Notes: a model not told the origin generated them from the letters alone. A stretch of 39,035 nucleotides of DNA from a bacterium (GCA_024692805.1 JAILMD010000063.1:1-39035); one strand, 5' to 3'; counted from the first letter of the stretch, positions 25,150 to 32,078 are shown. Numbers and translations: made by a program.

Positions 25150-25297
25150 CTTCACCTCGTTATTTTAGTTTAAGTTTTTTTAACTTTTTAGTCAACGTTT
25201 TTACTAGATTTTTACTAATAAAGCCTTCTTTTTCGCCCAATTTTATAAGAATTTAAGAAAAAAACGAGTTTTAACAGATATTTTTTAAAAAACAGTA

Positions 25298-25326
25298 TTG
25301 ACAAACCGCAAAACCCGTGTTAAAAT
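25298..25326 (+). promoter_or_regulatory. Strong promoter for a non-coding transcript
   Basis: TTGACA (25298-25303), 17 bases, TAAAAT (25321-25326) with TG one base before it (extended -10). No open reading frame with an SD follows; a hairpin series and a terminator-like stem do. Confidence 0.8.
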
Positions 25327-25332
25327 AAGCAC

Positions 25333-25477
25333 GTAATTAAGTTTGAGTTACTTATTACTGAAAAAAGGAAATAATTCCTAAAAAAGCTATTAAGAACATT
25401 TCCCACTCTTAATATGCTAAAAACTCATTTTGTTTTATCCAGCAAAAGACCTTGGTTTATCCAAGGTCTTTTGCTTT
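25333..25477 (+). ncRNA. Predicted structured small RNA of about 140 nt
   Basis: Between the extended promoter and a long terminal stem lie four consecutive hairpins: (1) GTAA-TAAGT/ACTTA-TTAC, 25333-25358, starting at the predicted 5' end; (2) AGGAA/TTCCT with loop ATAA, 25366-25379; (3) GC-TATTAAGA/TCTTAATA-GC, 25386-25417; (4) a 14-bp stem GCAAAAGACCTTGG/CCAAGGTCTTTTGC, 25442-25474. I recognise no known RNA family; it does not look like 6S, SRP or tmRNA. The only ORF (ATG at 25413, 26 codons) has no SD. The last stem abuts the stop codon of the convergent fibre gene, so read-through would give antisense RNA to the SipW cluster. Confidence 0.6.
25442..25474. terminator. Long shared hairpin at the end of the SipW cluster and the small RNA
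   Basis: A 14-bp perfect stem with loop TTTAT lies directly after the TAA of the minus-strand fibre gene. T-tracts on both sides are short, so termination may be incomplete in either direction. Confidence 0.7.
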
Positions 25478-26060
25478 ATGTTAAATCTTGCTGAACAACA
25501 ACATTTGCGTTGAAAACATAATCGTTTCCAGCATATTGGTTTTCACTCATATATGATGCTATTGGCCAAATCCAAGTAAACGTTATGGTAACAACTTGGC
25601 TAGCCGTGTTATTTGGCGTATATGCTATGTCTCCGCTAAAGTTAGCGCTTGAAAAGTCAACAGGTTCGTCTTGTCCGCTAAAATTAGTTTTAAACTGAAT
25701 TGGCGGATAGTCAACTAATGGCGTTTGCTTGCTAAAAGTAACGCTCCAATTAGCATTAGTTTCACAATAACGGCAGTCAATCGTTAGGTCAAAAGTTCCC
25801 ATAGAACCTGGACAAACTTTCGTTTCATCGCAAAGGTCATAAACAGTAACAGTTTCCGCAAGCGATAAGTTAAATGTGTCAGTTGTTGAGAAGTCTTCAT
25901 CATTAACAACAACCCACCACCCTGCTGCCCTATGGGTTGAATCAAAACTGAGCAAACTAGAAAAACGAGCAGCCGAGGTTGCAATCGCGCAACCAACAAC
26001 TGCCACAAACATGGCAATAATAACCAAAATTCTAACTGTTGACCCTTTAATTTTCTTCAC
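25476..26060 (-). CDS. SipW-dependent exported protein (fibre-like protein B)
   Basis: 194 residues with a GTG start; the SD AAGGAT overlaps the stop codon of the upstream peptidase gene. The N-terminal membrane segment (about 10-28) is followed by TSAARFSS and, 13 residues later, AAGWWVV, which lines up with TYAKFTS...AAGFLV in the protein encoded at 27983. This is the signal layout of TasA/camelysin-type SipW substrates. The mature part is beta-rich and acidic. It has two Cys pairs, CDETKVC and CRYC, unusual among such proteins and able to form disulfides or bind metal. The C-terminus ends NANVVVQQDLT. The gene is last in the cluster. Confidence 0.75.
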   Translation of the reverse strand: MKKIKGSTVRILVIIAMFVAVVGCAIATSAARFSSLLSFDSTHRAAGWWVVVNDEDFSTTDTFNLSLAETVTVYDLCDETKVCPGSMGTFDLTIDCRYCETNANWSVTFSKQTPLVDYPPIQFKTNFSGQDEPVDFSSANFSGDIAYTPNNTASQVVTITFTWIWPIASYMSENQYAGNDYVFNANVVVQQDLT

Positions 26061-26070
26061 TGTTTTATCC

Positions 26071-26928
26071 TTACTTGCTAGCCTTTGTTTGTTTTGTTTT
26101 CTTCCCCTTGCTTTGTTTTTTAGGCTCTTTAACCTGTTTTTCTTGTTTAGGCTTAACCTCTTTTTTAGGCTCTTTAACCTCTATATCTTTTTCAGGTATT
26201 TCAACCTTTTCTTTATTTTCTTCAAGCGCCTTAATTTGCGCCTTTAATCTTTCTTTTTTGATTTTAATAATTATAAATTTAATAATTGATGGAAGATAAA
26301 GAATAAATATTCCAAGCCCTAAGAAAACGAACATTCCAACCGGTGACTTGAAGAATTCAATAATGTTTCCTCCGTTCCTAGCCATAAAGACAACTCGCCC
26401 ATAAATTTCATCATCTTTAATCCAGTTGTCATAGTCTGTTCCTGCTTGGTCAGGAGAGTTTCCAACATAATCTCCCTTCGTTCTATAACATCTTTCTCTT
26501 ATAAGCGATTTCTCATAAACTTCAATAATTCTGTGAGTAACCGTTTTTCCATCTTTAGTTTCAAAAGTTATAACGTCGCCTTTACTATATTCCCCCTGCG
26601 CGTGAATAACTATTAAGTCACCAGCATTAATTGTTGGGCTCATACTTCCCGTTTCAATCTTAAGATTAGCATATCCTAAAAACGTAGGAACTTTATCACC
26701 ACGGCTTTGTTTAATTAAAAAAACAATATCCGCAATAATACAGAATATTAAGATTGCGCTAAAAATCCCAAGCAAAACTTTAGCAACAATATTTAAAACT
26801 AATTTTGCTATTTCTTTCTTGGTTTTTTTAGGCTTAACTTCGCTAACCTCCTCCTCTTTTTTAGGTTCTTCTGGTTGAGGGTTTTTAGCCTTTTCTAGCT
26901 CTAATTTTTTGCGCTGTGACTTGCTCAT
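26071..26928 (-). CDS. sipW: SipW-type signal peptidase I (Ser/His), second copy
   Basis: 285 residues from the ATG at 26928, with SD AAGGAGA sharing bases with the upstream stop; an earlier in-frame start would overlap the previous gene. A charged N-terminal tail (1-40) leads to a helix (42-72). The catalytic region has IETGSMSP with Ser95 and KTVTHRI with His132, the ER/archaeal-type Ser-His arrangement rather than Ser-Lys. A second helix lies at about 197-222, then a Lys/Glu/Pro-rich cytoplasmic tail of over 60 residues. SipW enzymes mature TasA-like fibre proteins. It is encoded between two potential partners. Confidence 0.9.
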   Translation of the reverse strand: MSKSQRKKLELEKAKNPQPEEPKKEEEVSEVKPKKTKKEIAKLVLNIVAKVLLGIFSAILIFCIIADIVFLIKQSRGDKVPTFLGYANLKIETGSMSPTINAGDLIVIHAQGEYSKGDVITFETKDGKTVTHRIIEVYEKSLIRERCYRTKGDYVGNSPDQAGTDYDNWIKDDEIYGRVVFMARNGGNIIEFFKSPVGMFVFLGLGIFILYLPSIIKFIIIKIKKERLKAQIKALEENKEKVEIPEKDIEVKEPKKEVKPKQEKQVKEPKKQSKGKKTKQTKASK

Positions 26929-26935
26929 AATCTCC

Positions 26936-27805
26936 TTAAACAAATGATGCGTTAACTGAAATGTTTATTTTATATTCTGATTGATATTGCCCATTAAGCG
27001 TATCAAGTTCATCATCAACATTAGGGTCCCAAAACCAAAACAGCCTATAAACTTGCGATTGCCCTGCTTCAAGGCGCTTGGTTGGAATAGTTATTGTTCC
27101 AATATCTTTATAACCTTCCCCACCAATAACATAAGTTTCACCCATCAACCTATATCTTAGTGAAAACTCATTTTCGTTATGTTCAGTTAAAGTTATTGAA
27201 TATTCAATTGGGTGCGCATTAGCGTTGTTAATAACAAACCTATATTCTCCGCTGTCCCCCGGCGCTATGTAAGCGTCTGTGTTATATTGGTTGCTATAAA
27301 AGATTTTAAGGTTTCCGTTTTGCGTCCACTCTTGCTGGTTGCTTTGGTTAGCAACTTTTAAAACAGGAGCAGTGTTAAGATAATCATCATCAGGTTTAAT
27401 TATTCCCGCAACAATTGTTCCGGTAACAGCAGTTGCTGAAATTAATGCAATTAATAAAGGAAACAAAACTGAAACAATCTTGTTAGCCTTAACTCGCCCA
27501 ATATAAACGCTTGGCAAAACGTCAAATGACGTAGCACTTCGCCTTTTCGCATAAATGTTTTTGCTTTCATCAATCGTTCCGATAACGTCGCCTCGGCTTA
27601 TGATATCGTTTTTGTTATAACCCGAAGCAGTGTCTTTAGTAACAACCGTTCCCCAAAGTCTGCCGTTTAAGTCAAAGATTTTGTTTCCCGAAGTTGTTCC
27701 AACAATCTGATTTTGCGAATCATAAATTCGCTTGCGTAATCCAAGCTTAGGTTTGCCAACAATTGGCATGTTCGTTAAACTGTTTTTAAATCTTGATTCG
27801 TCCAT
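26936..27805 (-). CDS. Membrane-anchored beta-rich protein with cytoplasmic repeat domain
   Basis: 289 residues. Residues 1-105 are predicted cytoplasmic and hold three related segments: IYDSQNQIVG (27-36), IFDLNGRLWG (43-52) and DIISRGDVIG (67-76). This is the short glycine-ended strand pattern of so-called beta-flower domains; that assignment is tentative. One helix (109-136) leads to an exported domain of about 150 residues with a TasA/camelysin-like beta pattern (IAPGDSGEYRFVINN, LEAGQSQVYRLFWFWDP). It lacks the YAxF SipW motif after the helix, so it may stay anchored. SD AAGGG is close to the ATG. The stop lies inside the SD of the sipW copy that follows. Confidence 0.7.
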   Translation of the reverse strand: MDESRFKNSLTNMPIVGKPKLGLRKRIYDSQNQIVGTTSGNKIFDLNGRLWGTVVTKDTASGYNKNDIISRGDVIGTIDESKNIYAKRRSATSFDVLPSVYIGRVKANKIVSVLFPLLIALISATAVTGTIVAGIIKPDDDYLNTAPVLKVANQSNQQEWTQNGNLKIFYSNQYNTDAYIAPGDSGEYRFVINNANAHPIEYSITLTEHNENEFSLRYRLMGETYVIGGEGYKDIGTITIPTKRLEAGQSQVYRLFWFWDPNVDDELDTLNGQYQSEYKINISVNASFV

Positions 27806-27982
27806 TTCCCTTTGTTTAATCCCGATTTTTCTTATGAAATTATGTTAAGTTTAAAGAACTTTTTAAACCTAGCAAAATTTAATAAGAAGTTTTTTGGCGG
27901 TCTTTTTATCCAAGATCAAAGACCAACCAAAAACCACTTAATTTAGGCTGATGCCTAATAATTCTAAAACTTAATTTTCCAA
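27806..27982 (-). other. Hairpin-rich 177-base spacer
   Basis: On the minus strand: CTTAATT/AATTAAG around the end of the fibre A gene, TTAGGC-atca-GCCTAA near 27940-27960, and a larger stem GGTCTTT/AAAGACC near 27899-27926. None is followed by a T-run in the minus direction, so these are not clear terminators. A weak promoter may exist before the next gene, but I do not call it. Confidence 0.4.
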
Positions 27983-28705
27983 TTAAGAAGCAATATATTG
28001 TTCTGCAACTAATGGAATGCTTACAGTAATTTCACTAACTGCAGCGTTTTGGTCAGCAGTTGCTAACTCAGCAATTTTGTTACCAAGGAAGGTGTCAAAT
28101 AAATTGCCTTTGCTAGTCCAAGTTACAGTAACTGGAACAGTAACTTCAAGTGTAGTTTCAGCGTCAGCTGGCATTGCTGAAATTGTTGTGTGGCCACCTG
28201 AAGTAGAAGTTGTTAATGTCATTCCTTCAGTGCTGGCAGCAGTAACTACTGCAGCTGCAAAATCTTCAGCAACGGTGTTGCTACCAAGTGTAACAGTAAA
28301 GATATCAGCTAATGTTGTTGAAGTCGTAATATTAGTATCATCTTTACCAATTCCATTTGTTGAATCTTTATATTCAGCAAGTAATGCAGTCCATGCGGCA
28401 GAAGCAAACACACCAGTACCAGTAACTGTTGCACCTGCTTGTGCAACACTAATCTCAGTTACAACTTGTGAGAAGTATTCAATTGTTGCATCTTTGTGTT
28501 GAGAAACACCAGGAGCAACAAGACCAACACTAGCGCCAACGCTAGCAGTTCCACCTGTAACTAAGAAACCGGCAGCTTGAACTTTAGCGCCGCCTTCAAC
28601 GTTGCTAGTGAACTTAGCGTAAGTTGAACCAATAACGCAAGTTGAAATGATAGTTAATGACAAAACTGCAAAAGCAATTGTCAATAACCAATTTTTCTTT
28701 TTCAT
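27983..28705 (-). CDS. SipW-dependent exported fibre-like protein A
   Basis: 240 residues from the ATG at 28705 with SD AAAGGAGA; upstream in-frame codons belong to the structured leader. The N-terminus MKKKNW plus a hydrophobic helix ends in GSTYAKFTSNVEGG, the recognised SipW-substrate pattern (compare TasA and camelysin). The mature chain is rich in Ala, Thr, Val and Ser, acidic and cysteine-free, with beta-strand repeats such as TLEVTVPVTVTW and a C-terminal SEITVSIPLVAEQYIAS. This composition fits a secreted, self-assembling surface or matrix protein. It is flanked by two signal peptidase genes. Fibre formation is inference. Confidence 0.8.
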   Translation of the reverse strand: MKKKNWLLTIAFAVLSLTIISTCVIGSTYAKFTSNVEGGAKVQAAGFLVTGGTASVGASVGLVAPGVSQHKDATIEYFSQVVTEISVAQAGATVTGTGVFASAAWTALLAEYKDSTNGIGKDDTNITTSTTLADIFTVTLGSNTVAEDFAAAVVTAASTEGMTLTTSTSGGHTTISAMPADAETTLEVTVPVTVTWTSKGNLFDTFLGNKIAELATADQNAAVSEITVSIPLVAEQYIAS

Positions 28706-28892
28706 TTTGTTTTTCTCCTTTAAAAATTTTTCTTTTTGAAGATTTATACAGGTAGCTACTTTACCGTTCTGCATAAATCATCAAATTCGGCGGATATATG
28801 GTTTTGTAGCAATCCGCCAAATTGTTTTTGAGCACCAATAATTTGATTGCTCTTTATCTTAACAGTTTCTTGGCAAACTGATAAAACCGAAG
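28706..28892 (-). promoter_or_regulatory. Long structured leader of fibre gene A
   Basis: The 187 bases between the first sipW and fibre A form four hairpins on the minus strand: CAGTTT/AAACTG (28880-28863); GAGCA/TGCTC (28852-28830); GGCGGAT/ATCCGCC (28818-28789), extendable to about 12 pairs; and ATTTATGCAG/CTGTATAAAT (28778-28742), which closes just before the SD. None has a T-run, so it does not look like a simple terminator. A cis-regulatory RNA or processing and stability element is possible. I recognise no known riboswitch. Confidence 0.5.
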
Positions 28893-29822
28893 TTATTTGT
28901 TTTCTTTGTTTTCCTCCATCTCTTTGAGTTTTTTACGTAATTCCTCAAGCTCTTCATTAGCGCTTGCGCTAGTTTGCTTTTCAGCCTTGAGCTCGGCATT
29001 TCGTTTAACTAATTCATAAATGATTAAGGCAAGAGCAGGAAGACCAATGCAAACGATTAATCCCCAAACGCTTTGCATCCAATAAATAATTCCACCAAAT
29101 CCAGCAAGCCTTAAAACAAACTTACCAACAACTTGGTCGCCCGTTATTGGCTCGTCAGGATAAGTTACGTTTTCGCCTTGAACATTTTGTTTAGGCGTTC
29201 CGTCGCTGTTTCTAACAATATTGTTAATTCCGGTTGTTGTTATGTGAACAACGCCTTCCTCGTCAATAGTAACCTTAGCAACCTTATGGGTTATAACGGC
29301 GCCAAGCGTTCCATCAGCGTTTTTCTCACGATATGAAATAACGTCGCCAACAACAATAGTTTTAACGTCAACCTCTTTTGAAATAACAAGGTCGTTAGTT
29401 TTAATTTGAGGATACATTGAGTCACTGAGAACAATTAGTGGTTTAAAACCAAAAAAACTTGGGACATCATTAGGATGAGCGATTGCCCCAATAATCAAAA
29501 TAACGTTAATTAACAAAACAGGAACCATTAAAACCAACAAAACGATTGAAACAGTTAAAGAGGCAATTTCGCCCCCCGTTTTCTTTCTTTTAGTTTTAAC
29601 TTGAGGCTCGCGAACCTTTGCTTCACTTACTTCAGGCTTAACTTCAGCCTTTTCTTTGGTTTTTTCTTCAGCCTTAACTTCAGCCTCTTTCTTTTCAACC
29701 TTTTCGGCTTTTTTAGTTCTTTGTTTTTTTACTTCAGCTTTTTCTTCAGCTTTAACTTCTGCTTTTTCTTCAGCCCTTTCTTCGGCTTCAAACATAGCAA
29801 CTGAATCGTTAGATACGTCCAT
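28893..29822 (-). CDS. sipW: SipW-type signal peptidase I (Ser/His), first copy
   Basis: 309 residues from the ATG at 29822, six bases after AGGAGG. Residues 11-80 are a repetitive cytoplasmic segment of Glu, Ala, Lys and Val (EEKAEVKAEEKAEVK). A helix spans 88-113. The catalytic motifs are VLSDSMYP with Ser135 and VITHKV with His179, as in SipW/ER-type peptidases. A second helix (about 244-272) is followed by a coiled-coil tail, ELEELRKKLKEMEENKENK. Both long charged tails face the cytoplasm and may interact with partners. It is the first gene of the cluster, with its own promoter and SD-masking hairpin. Confidence 0.9.
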   Translation of the reverse strand: MDVSNDSVAMFEAEERAEEKAEVKAEEKAEVKKQRTKKAEKVEKKEAEVKAEEKTKEKAEVKPEVSEAKVREPQVKTKRKKTGGEIASLTVSIVLLVLMVPVLLINVILIIGAIAHPNDVPSFFGFKPLIVLSDSMYPQIKTNDLVISKEVDVKTIVVGDVISYREKNADGTLGAVITHKVAKVTIDEEGVVHITTTGINNIVRNSDGTPKQNVQGENVTYPDEPITGDQVVGKFVLRLAGFGGIIYWMQSVWGLIVCIGLPALALIIYELVKRNAELKAEKQTSASANEELEELRKKLKEMEENKENK

Positions 29823-29827
29823 AAAAG

Positions 29828-29876
29828 ACCTCCTGAGGTTAGTTTTGGAATCTTGCCAACTTTTATTCATTTGGCA
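29828..29876 (-). promoter_or_regulatory. sipW leader with hairpins, one covering the ribosome site
   Basis: On the minus strand TGCCAA (29876-29871) pairs with TTGGCA (29859-29854). ACCTCAGGAGGT (29839-29828) can fold ACCT-CAGG-AGGT, which would cover the AGGAGG SD. Short stem; regulatory effect is inferred. Confidence 0.4.
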
Positions 29877-29897
29877 CCACTCCACCATAACAAATTT

Positions 29898-29925
29898 AAT
29901 ATAACATATTAAAAAGTTTTTTCAA
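29898..29925 (-). promoter_or_regulatory. Promoter of the SipW/fibre cluster
   Basis: On the minus strand TTGAAA (29925-29920), 16 bases, TATATT (29903-29898) with TG one base upstream of the -10. The leader is about 69 bases. Confidence 0.6.
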
Positions 29926-30317
29926 AATAAAATTCGCCATTTTTCTTAAACAAATCTTAATATCTTTAAACGTAGTTTAAAAGTTATTGTTATGTTTTTT
30001 CATAGGCGTTAAAGAAACTTGTTAACATTTCTTTAACTTTTTGTTAAAAAATCGCAAAAAATTATACCTAAAAACACCAAATTTTGCCATTTTTGACACT
30101 TTATAAATAACATTTTGCAGTTTTTAAGCAATCAGCAATCAATTTCTTAACTAAAACAAACTAATTTCTGCAAAACAATAAAAATTAGAATTAAATATCA
30201 CCTTTTTATTAAAAATTTAACAAATTTTAATCATTACTTATTAATTAAATAACAATAGTTAAGCAATAAAGATTTTGTTAACTTTTAACATAATTTTTAT
30301 TGGTTTTATTAAAACTC
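29926..30317. other. Gene-free AT-rich region with inverted repeats
   Basis: About 390 bases without a supportable gene. It contains a 10-bp-arm inverted repeat, GTTAAAGAAA (30008-30017) and TTTCTTTAAC (30028-30037), whose 10-base loop is CTTGTTAACA, followed by TTTTTGTTAAA. It also contains TTTAAAC-gta-GTTTAAA near 29967-29985 and further TTGTTAA words near 30275. No DnaA boxes and no tandem repeats were seen. Confidence 0.5.
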
Positions 30318-30346
30318 TTGCAAAACACGTTAAAACCTTGTATAAT
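30318..30346 (+). promoter_or_regulatory. tRNA-Thr promoter
   Basis: TTGCAA (30318-30323), 17 bases, TATAAT (30341-30346). The tRNA starts about nine bases after the expected transcription start. Confidence 0.8.
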
Positions 30347-30361
30347 AAAATCACCTTGTGT

Positions 30362-30436
30362 GCTACTGTGGCTCAGTGGTAGAGCACCGCATTGGTAATG
30401 CGGCGGTCGCGAGTCCGATTCTCGCCAGTAGCTCCA
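30362..30436 (+). tRNA. tRNA-Thr (GGT anticodon)
   Basis: Full cloverleaf: acceptor GCTACTG pairs with CAGTAGC; D arm GCTCAGTGGTAGAGC; anticodon stem CCGCA/TGCGG with loop TTGGTAA, anticodon GGT; T arm with GTCCGATTC-type loop. The discriminator base is T and CCA is encoded (30434-30436). It is a single-tRNA transcript with its own promoter and terminator. Confidence 0.96.
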
Positions 30437-30440
30437 ATAA

Positions 30441-30470
30441 AAAAACCGGCTTAATGCCGGCTTTTATTTT
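30441..30470. terminator. Terminator after tRNA-Thr
   Basis: CCGGC (30446-30450), loop TTAAT, GCCGG (30456-30460), flanked by an A-run and a T-rich tail. It probably also serves the convergent degV gene ending at 30475. Confidence 0.85.
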
Positions 30471-30474
30471 TTCT

Positions 30475-31368
30475 TTATTCATAAGGGCGATCTTCATTGC
30501 TTATAAACGCATAAGCAACGGCGCCAGGCCCAACATGAGCGCCAATAATTGGCCCCATAATATAAACCTCGGCTTCAACGCCATATTTCTCCTTTAACAT
30601 ATCTCTTAACTTTAAGGCAAGAGGCTCGTTATCAGTATGAACAATTCCGATATATGGGAAATCTTTATTTAAAGTAAAGTTCCCAAAATCATTAACGATT
30701 GATTTAAGCGCTTTATTTAAGCCAATCTCCTTCCTGCAAACTTTAAGTTTTCCGTCACGGCCAAACTCAATAATTGGTTTAACTTGCAATAATGAGCCAA
30801 TATTAGCGGCAGCTTTACTAATTCTTCCGCCACGCGCTAAAAACTTAAGGTCGTTAGCCAAAATGAAGTGTTGAATATGATGTTTAATATTGTTTAAAAC
30901 CTCAACTGCTTCTTCTTTTGTTTTTCCTTCGTCACGCATTTTTATTGCTGCTTTAACAACAAAACCTTCACCACGCGTTGTTGTGTCACTTTCAATAGCA
31001 ACATAATCAATATCAGGAAATTCTTTTTTAACAATTTCTATTGCGGCATTGGCGTTGTCAACAGTTGGGCTTAAGCCATAACCTTGAGAAATGTGAAGAA
31101 GTTGTTTAACGCCGGCTTTAGCAAGTTTTGTAAACATATCAACGTGCGCCTGAACGTTTAATATTGAGGTTTTAGCAATTGAACCATTTCTTAACCTATT
31201 ATAGAAATCAACACATTGCTCATATCTTGTATAGTTGTCATATTCGATTTCTAATTTGTCGCCCGTTGTTATGTTATATTCAAGTGGCGCAAAAGAAACG
31301 TCATATTTAACGTATTCATCGGCATAAAAATCGCAGGTGCTGTCTGTTGAAATTTCAAATTTTCTCAT
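30475..31368 (-). CDS. degV: DegV family fatty-acid-binding protein (paralogue 2)
   Basis: 297 residues. It starts MRKFEISTDSTCDFYADEY and carries IAKTSILNVQAH, SQGYGLSPTVDNA, SDTTTRGEG, FLARGGRISKAA and the C-terminal GAHVGPGAVAYAF. Ligand contacts are conserved but differ from the other two copies, for example RGGRIS instead of RGGRCS and AHVGPG instead of SHCGKG/SHCGPN. It is thus a separate subtype, possibly for a different acyl chain. SD AAGGAGA. It lies ten bases downstream of the CrtO-like gene, and the two are probably co-transcribed. Confidence 0.92.
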   Translation of the reverse strand: MRKFEISTDSTCDFYADEYVKYDVSFAPLEYNITTGDKLEIEYDNYTRYEQCVDFYNRLRNGSIAKTSILNVQAHVDMFTKLAKAGVKQLLHISQGYGLSPTVDNANAAIEIVKKEFPDIDYVAIESDTTTRGEGFVVKAAIKMRDEGKTKEEAVEVLNNIKHHIQHFILANDLKFLARGGRISKAAANIGSLLQVKPIIEFGRDGKLKVCRKEIGLNKALKSIVNDFGNFTLNKDFPYIGIVHTDNEPLALKLRDMLKEKYGVEAEVYIMGPIIGAHVGPGAVAYAFISNEDRPYE

Positions 31369-31378
31369 AAGTTTCTCC

Positions 31379-31981
31379 TTATTCAGCCTTATTTTCCTCG
31401 GCGGCTAACCTTTCTTCATTTCTTAATAATCTTTTATAGCCCGCAACAAGTTTAGGGCGAGTATATCTTTGAACGATTATTGGCATAATTTGTAAAAAAA
31501 TGTTAACAATCATAACAGGAAGCGAAATATAAAGCAAATATCTTAGTGGCATTATAACCAAAATTAGTGGCGCAACAAAAATTGTTATTAAATGCATAAG
31601 TTCGGCAAGCGCAGTTTCGTGAATAAAAGTTAACATATATTCACTGTTAGGGTTTTCAGGAACTTTTGTTTTATCAAAGAATTTAAGCGTTTTGCCAAGT
31701 TCTGGGATCTTATCTTTAAACTTTCTAACGCCGATCTTTTCGTAAAAAGTTCGCTCGCCTTTTCTTTCGTTAAAAAACTTTGAAAAAGGATTAACTTTTT
31801 TGCTAATTAGCCTTATAAACAATGCGCAAAAAGCATCTAAAACCATTGAAACGGCAATTCCAAGAACGGCCAGCCCGATAACGCCCCAAACCGTTGTTCC
31901 CATTGCTTGCAAGAAGAAAAGACTATCAACCAAGGTTACAATAATAACTGCTATTAAAATTATTAAACCATATAAAAGCAT
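31379..31981 (-). CDS. CrtO-like membrane acyltransferase family protein
   Basis: 200 residues. Two helices fill the first 60 residues; then comes a cytoplasmic stretch with GERTFYEKIGVRKFKDKIPE and a block ETALAELMHLITI, two further helices, and the ending PIIVQRYTRPKL. The spacing of E-x-x-x-A-E-L-x-H and of PIIVQRYxRPxL matches glycosyl-4,4'-diaponeurosporenoate acyltransferase (CrtO) of staphylococci. CrtO adds a fatty acid to a carotenoid sugar. No carotenoid genes are near, so another lipid or sugar acceptor is more likely. SD AGGGAG. Promoter at 32022-32050. The charged C-terminus is LRNEERLAAEENKAE. Confidence 0.7.
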   Translation of the reverse strand: MLLYGLIILIAVIIVTLVDSLFFLQAMGTTVWGVIGLAVLGIAVSMVLDAFCALFIRLISKKVNPFSKFFNERKGERTFYEKIGVRKFKDKIPELGKTLKFFDKTKVPENPNSEYMLTFIHETALAELMHLITIFVAPLILVIMPLRYLLYISLPVMIVNIFLQIMPIIVQRYTRPKLVAGYKRLLRNEERLAAEENKAE

Positions 31982-32021
31982 AAGTGCTCCCTTTTTCTAA
32001 TGTTTAATTTAAAGCACTGTT

Positions 32022-32050
32022 ATTTTATCATAATTTAGTTTTTTGGGCAA
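32022..32050 (-). promoter_or_regulatory. Promoter of the CrtO-like / degV operon
   Basis: On the minus strand TTGCCC (32050-32045), 17 bases, TAAAAT (32027-32022). It lies close to the divergent degV promoter. Confidence 0.55.
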
Positions 32051-32078
32051 ACAAAATTGTCTTTTTATGGTTATTCGT

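Noticed and set aside
25413..25493. 26-codon ORF inside the predicted small RNA
   Set aside because: There is no SD, its codons run through the 14-bp stem, and the peptide resembles nothing known.
27896..27930. Hairpin GGTCTTT/AAAGACC as a terminator for fibre gene A
   Set aside because: In the minus direction it is followed by A-rich rather than T-rich sequence, so intrinsic termination is unlikely.
28706..28774. Longer N-terminus for fibre protein A from an upstream in-frame ATG at 28774
   Set aside because: It would place a polar extension before the signal peptide and ignore the SD at eight bases before the ATG at 28705; the region is better explained as a structured leader.
29640..29790. 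Short direct repeats that could suggest a CRISPR or tandem repeat
   Set aside because: They are codon-level repeats encoding Lys-Ala-Glu-Glu stretches in frame; there are no unique spacers or uniform repeat length.
29601..29904. Plus-strand Phe/Ser-rich frames opposite the first sipW gene
   Set aside because: They are mirror translations of the Glu/Ala/Lys codon repeats of the peptidase N-terminus, with no ribosome site or promoter.
30358..30597. 79-codon plus-strand ORF
   Set aside because: It overlaps tRNA-Thr and the terminator and runs antisense to degV; it has no ribosome site.
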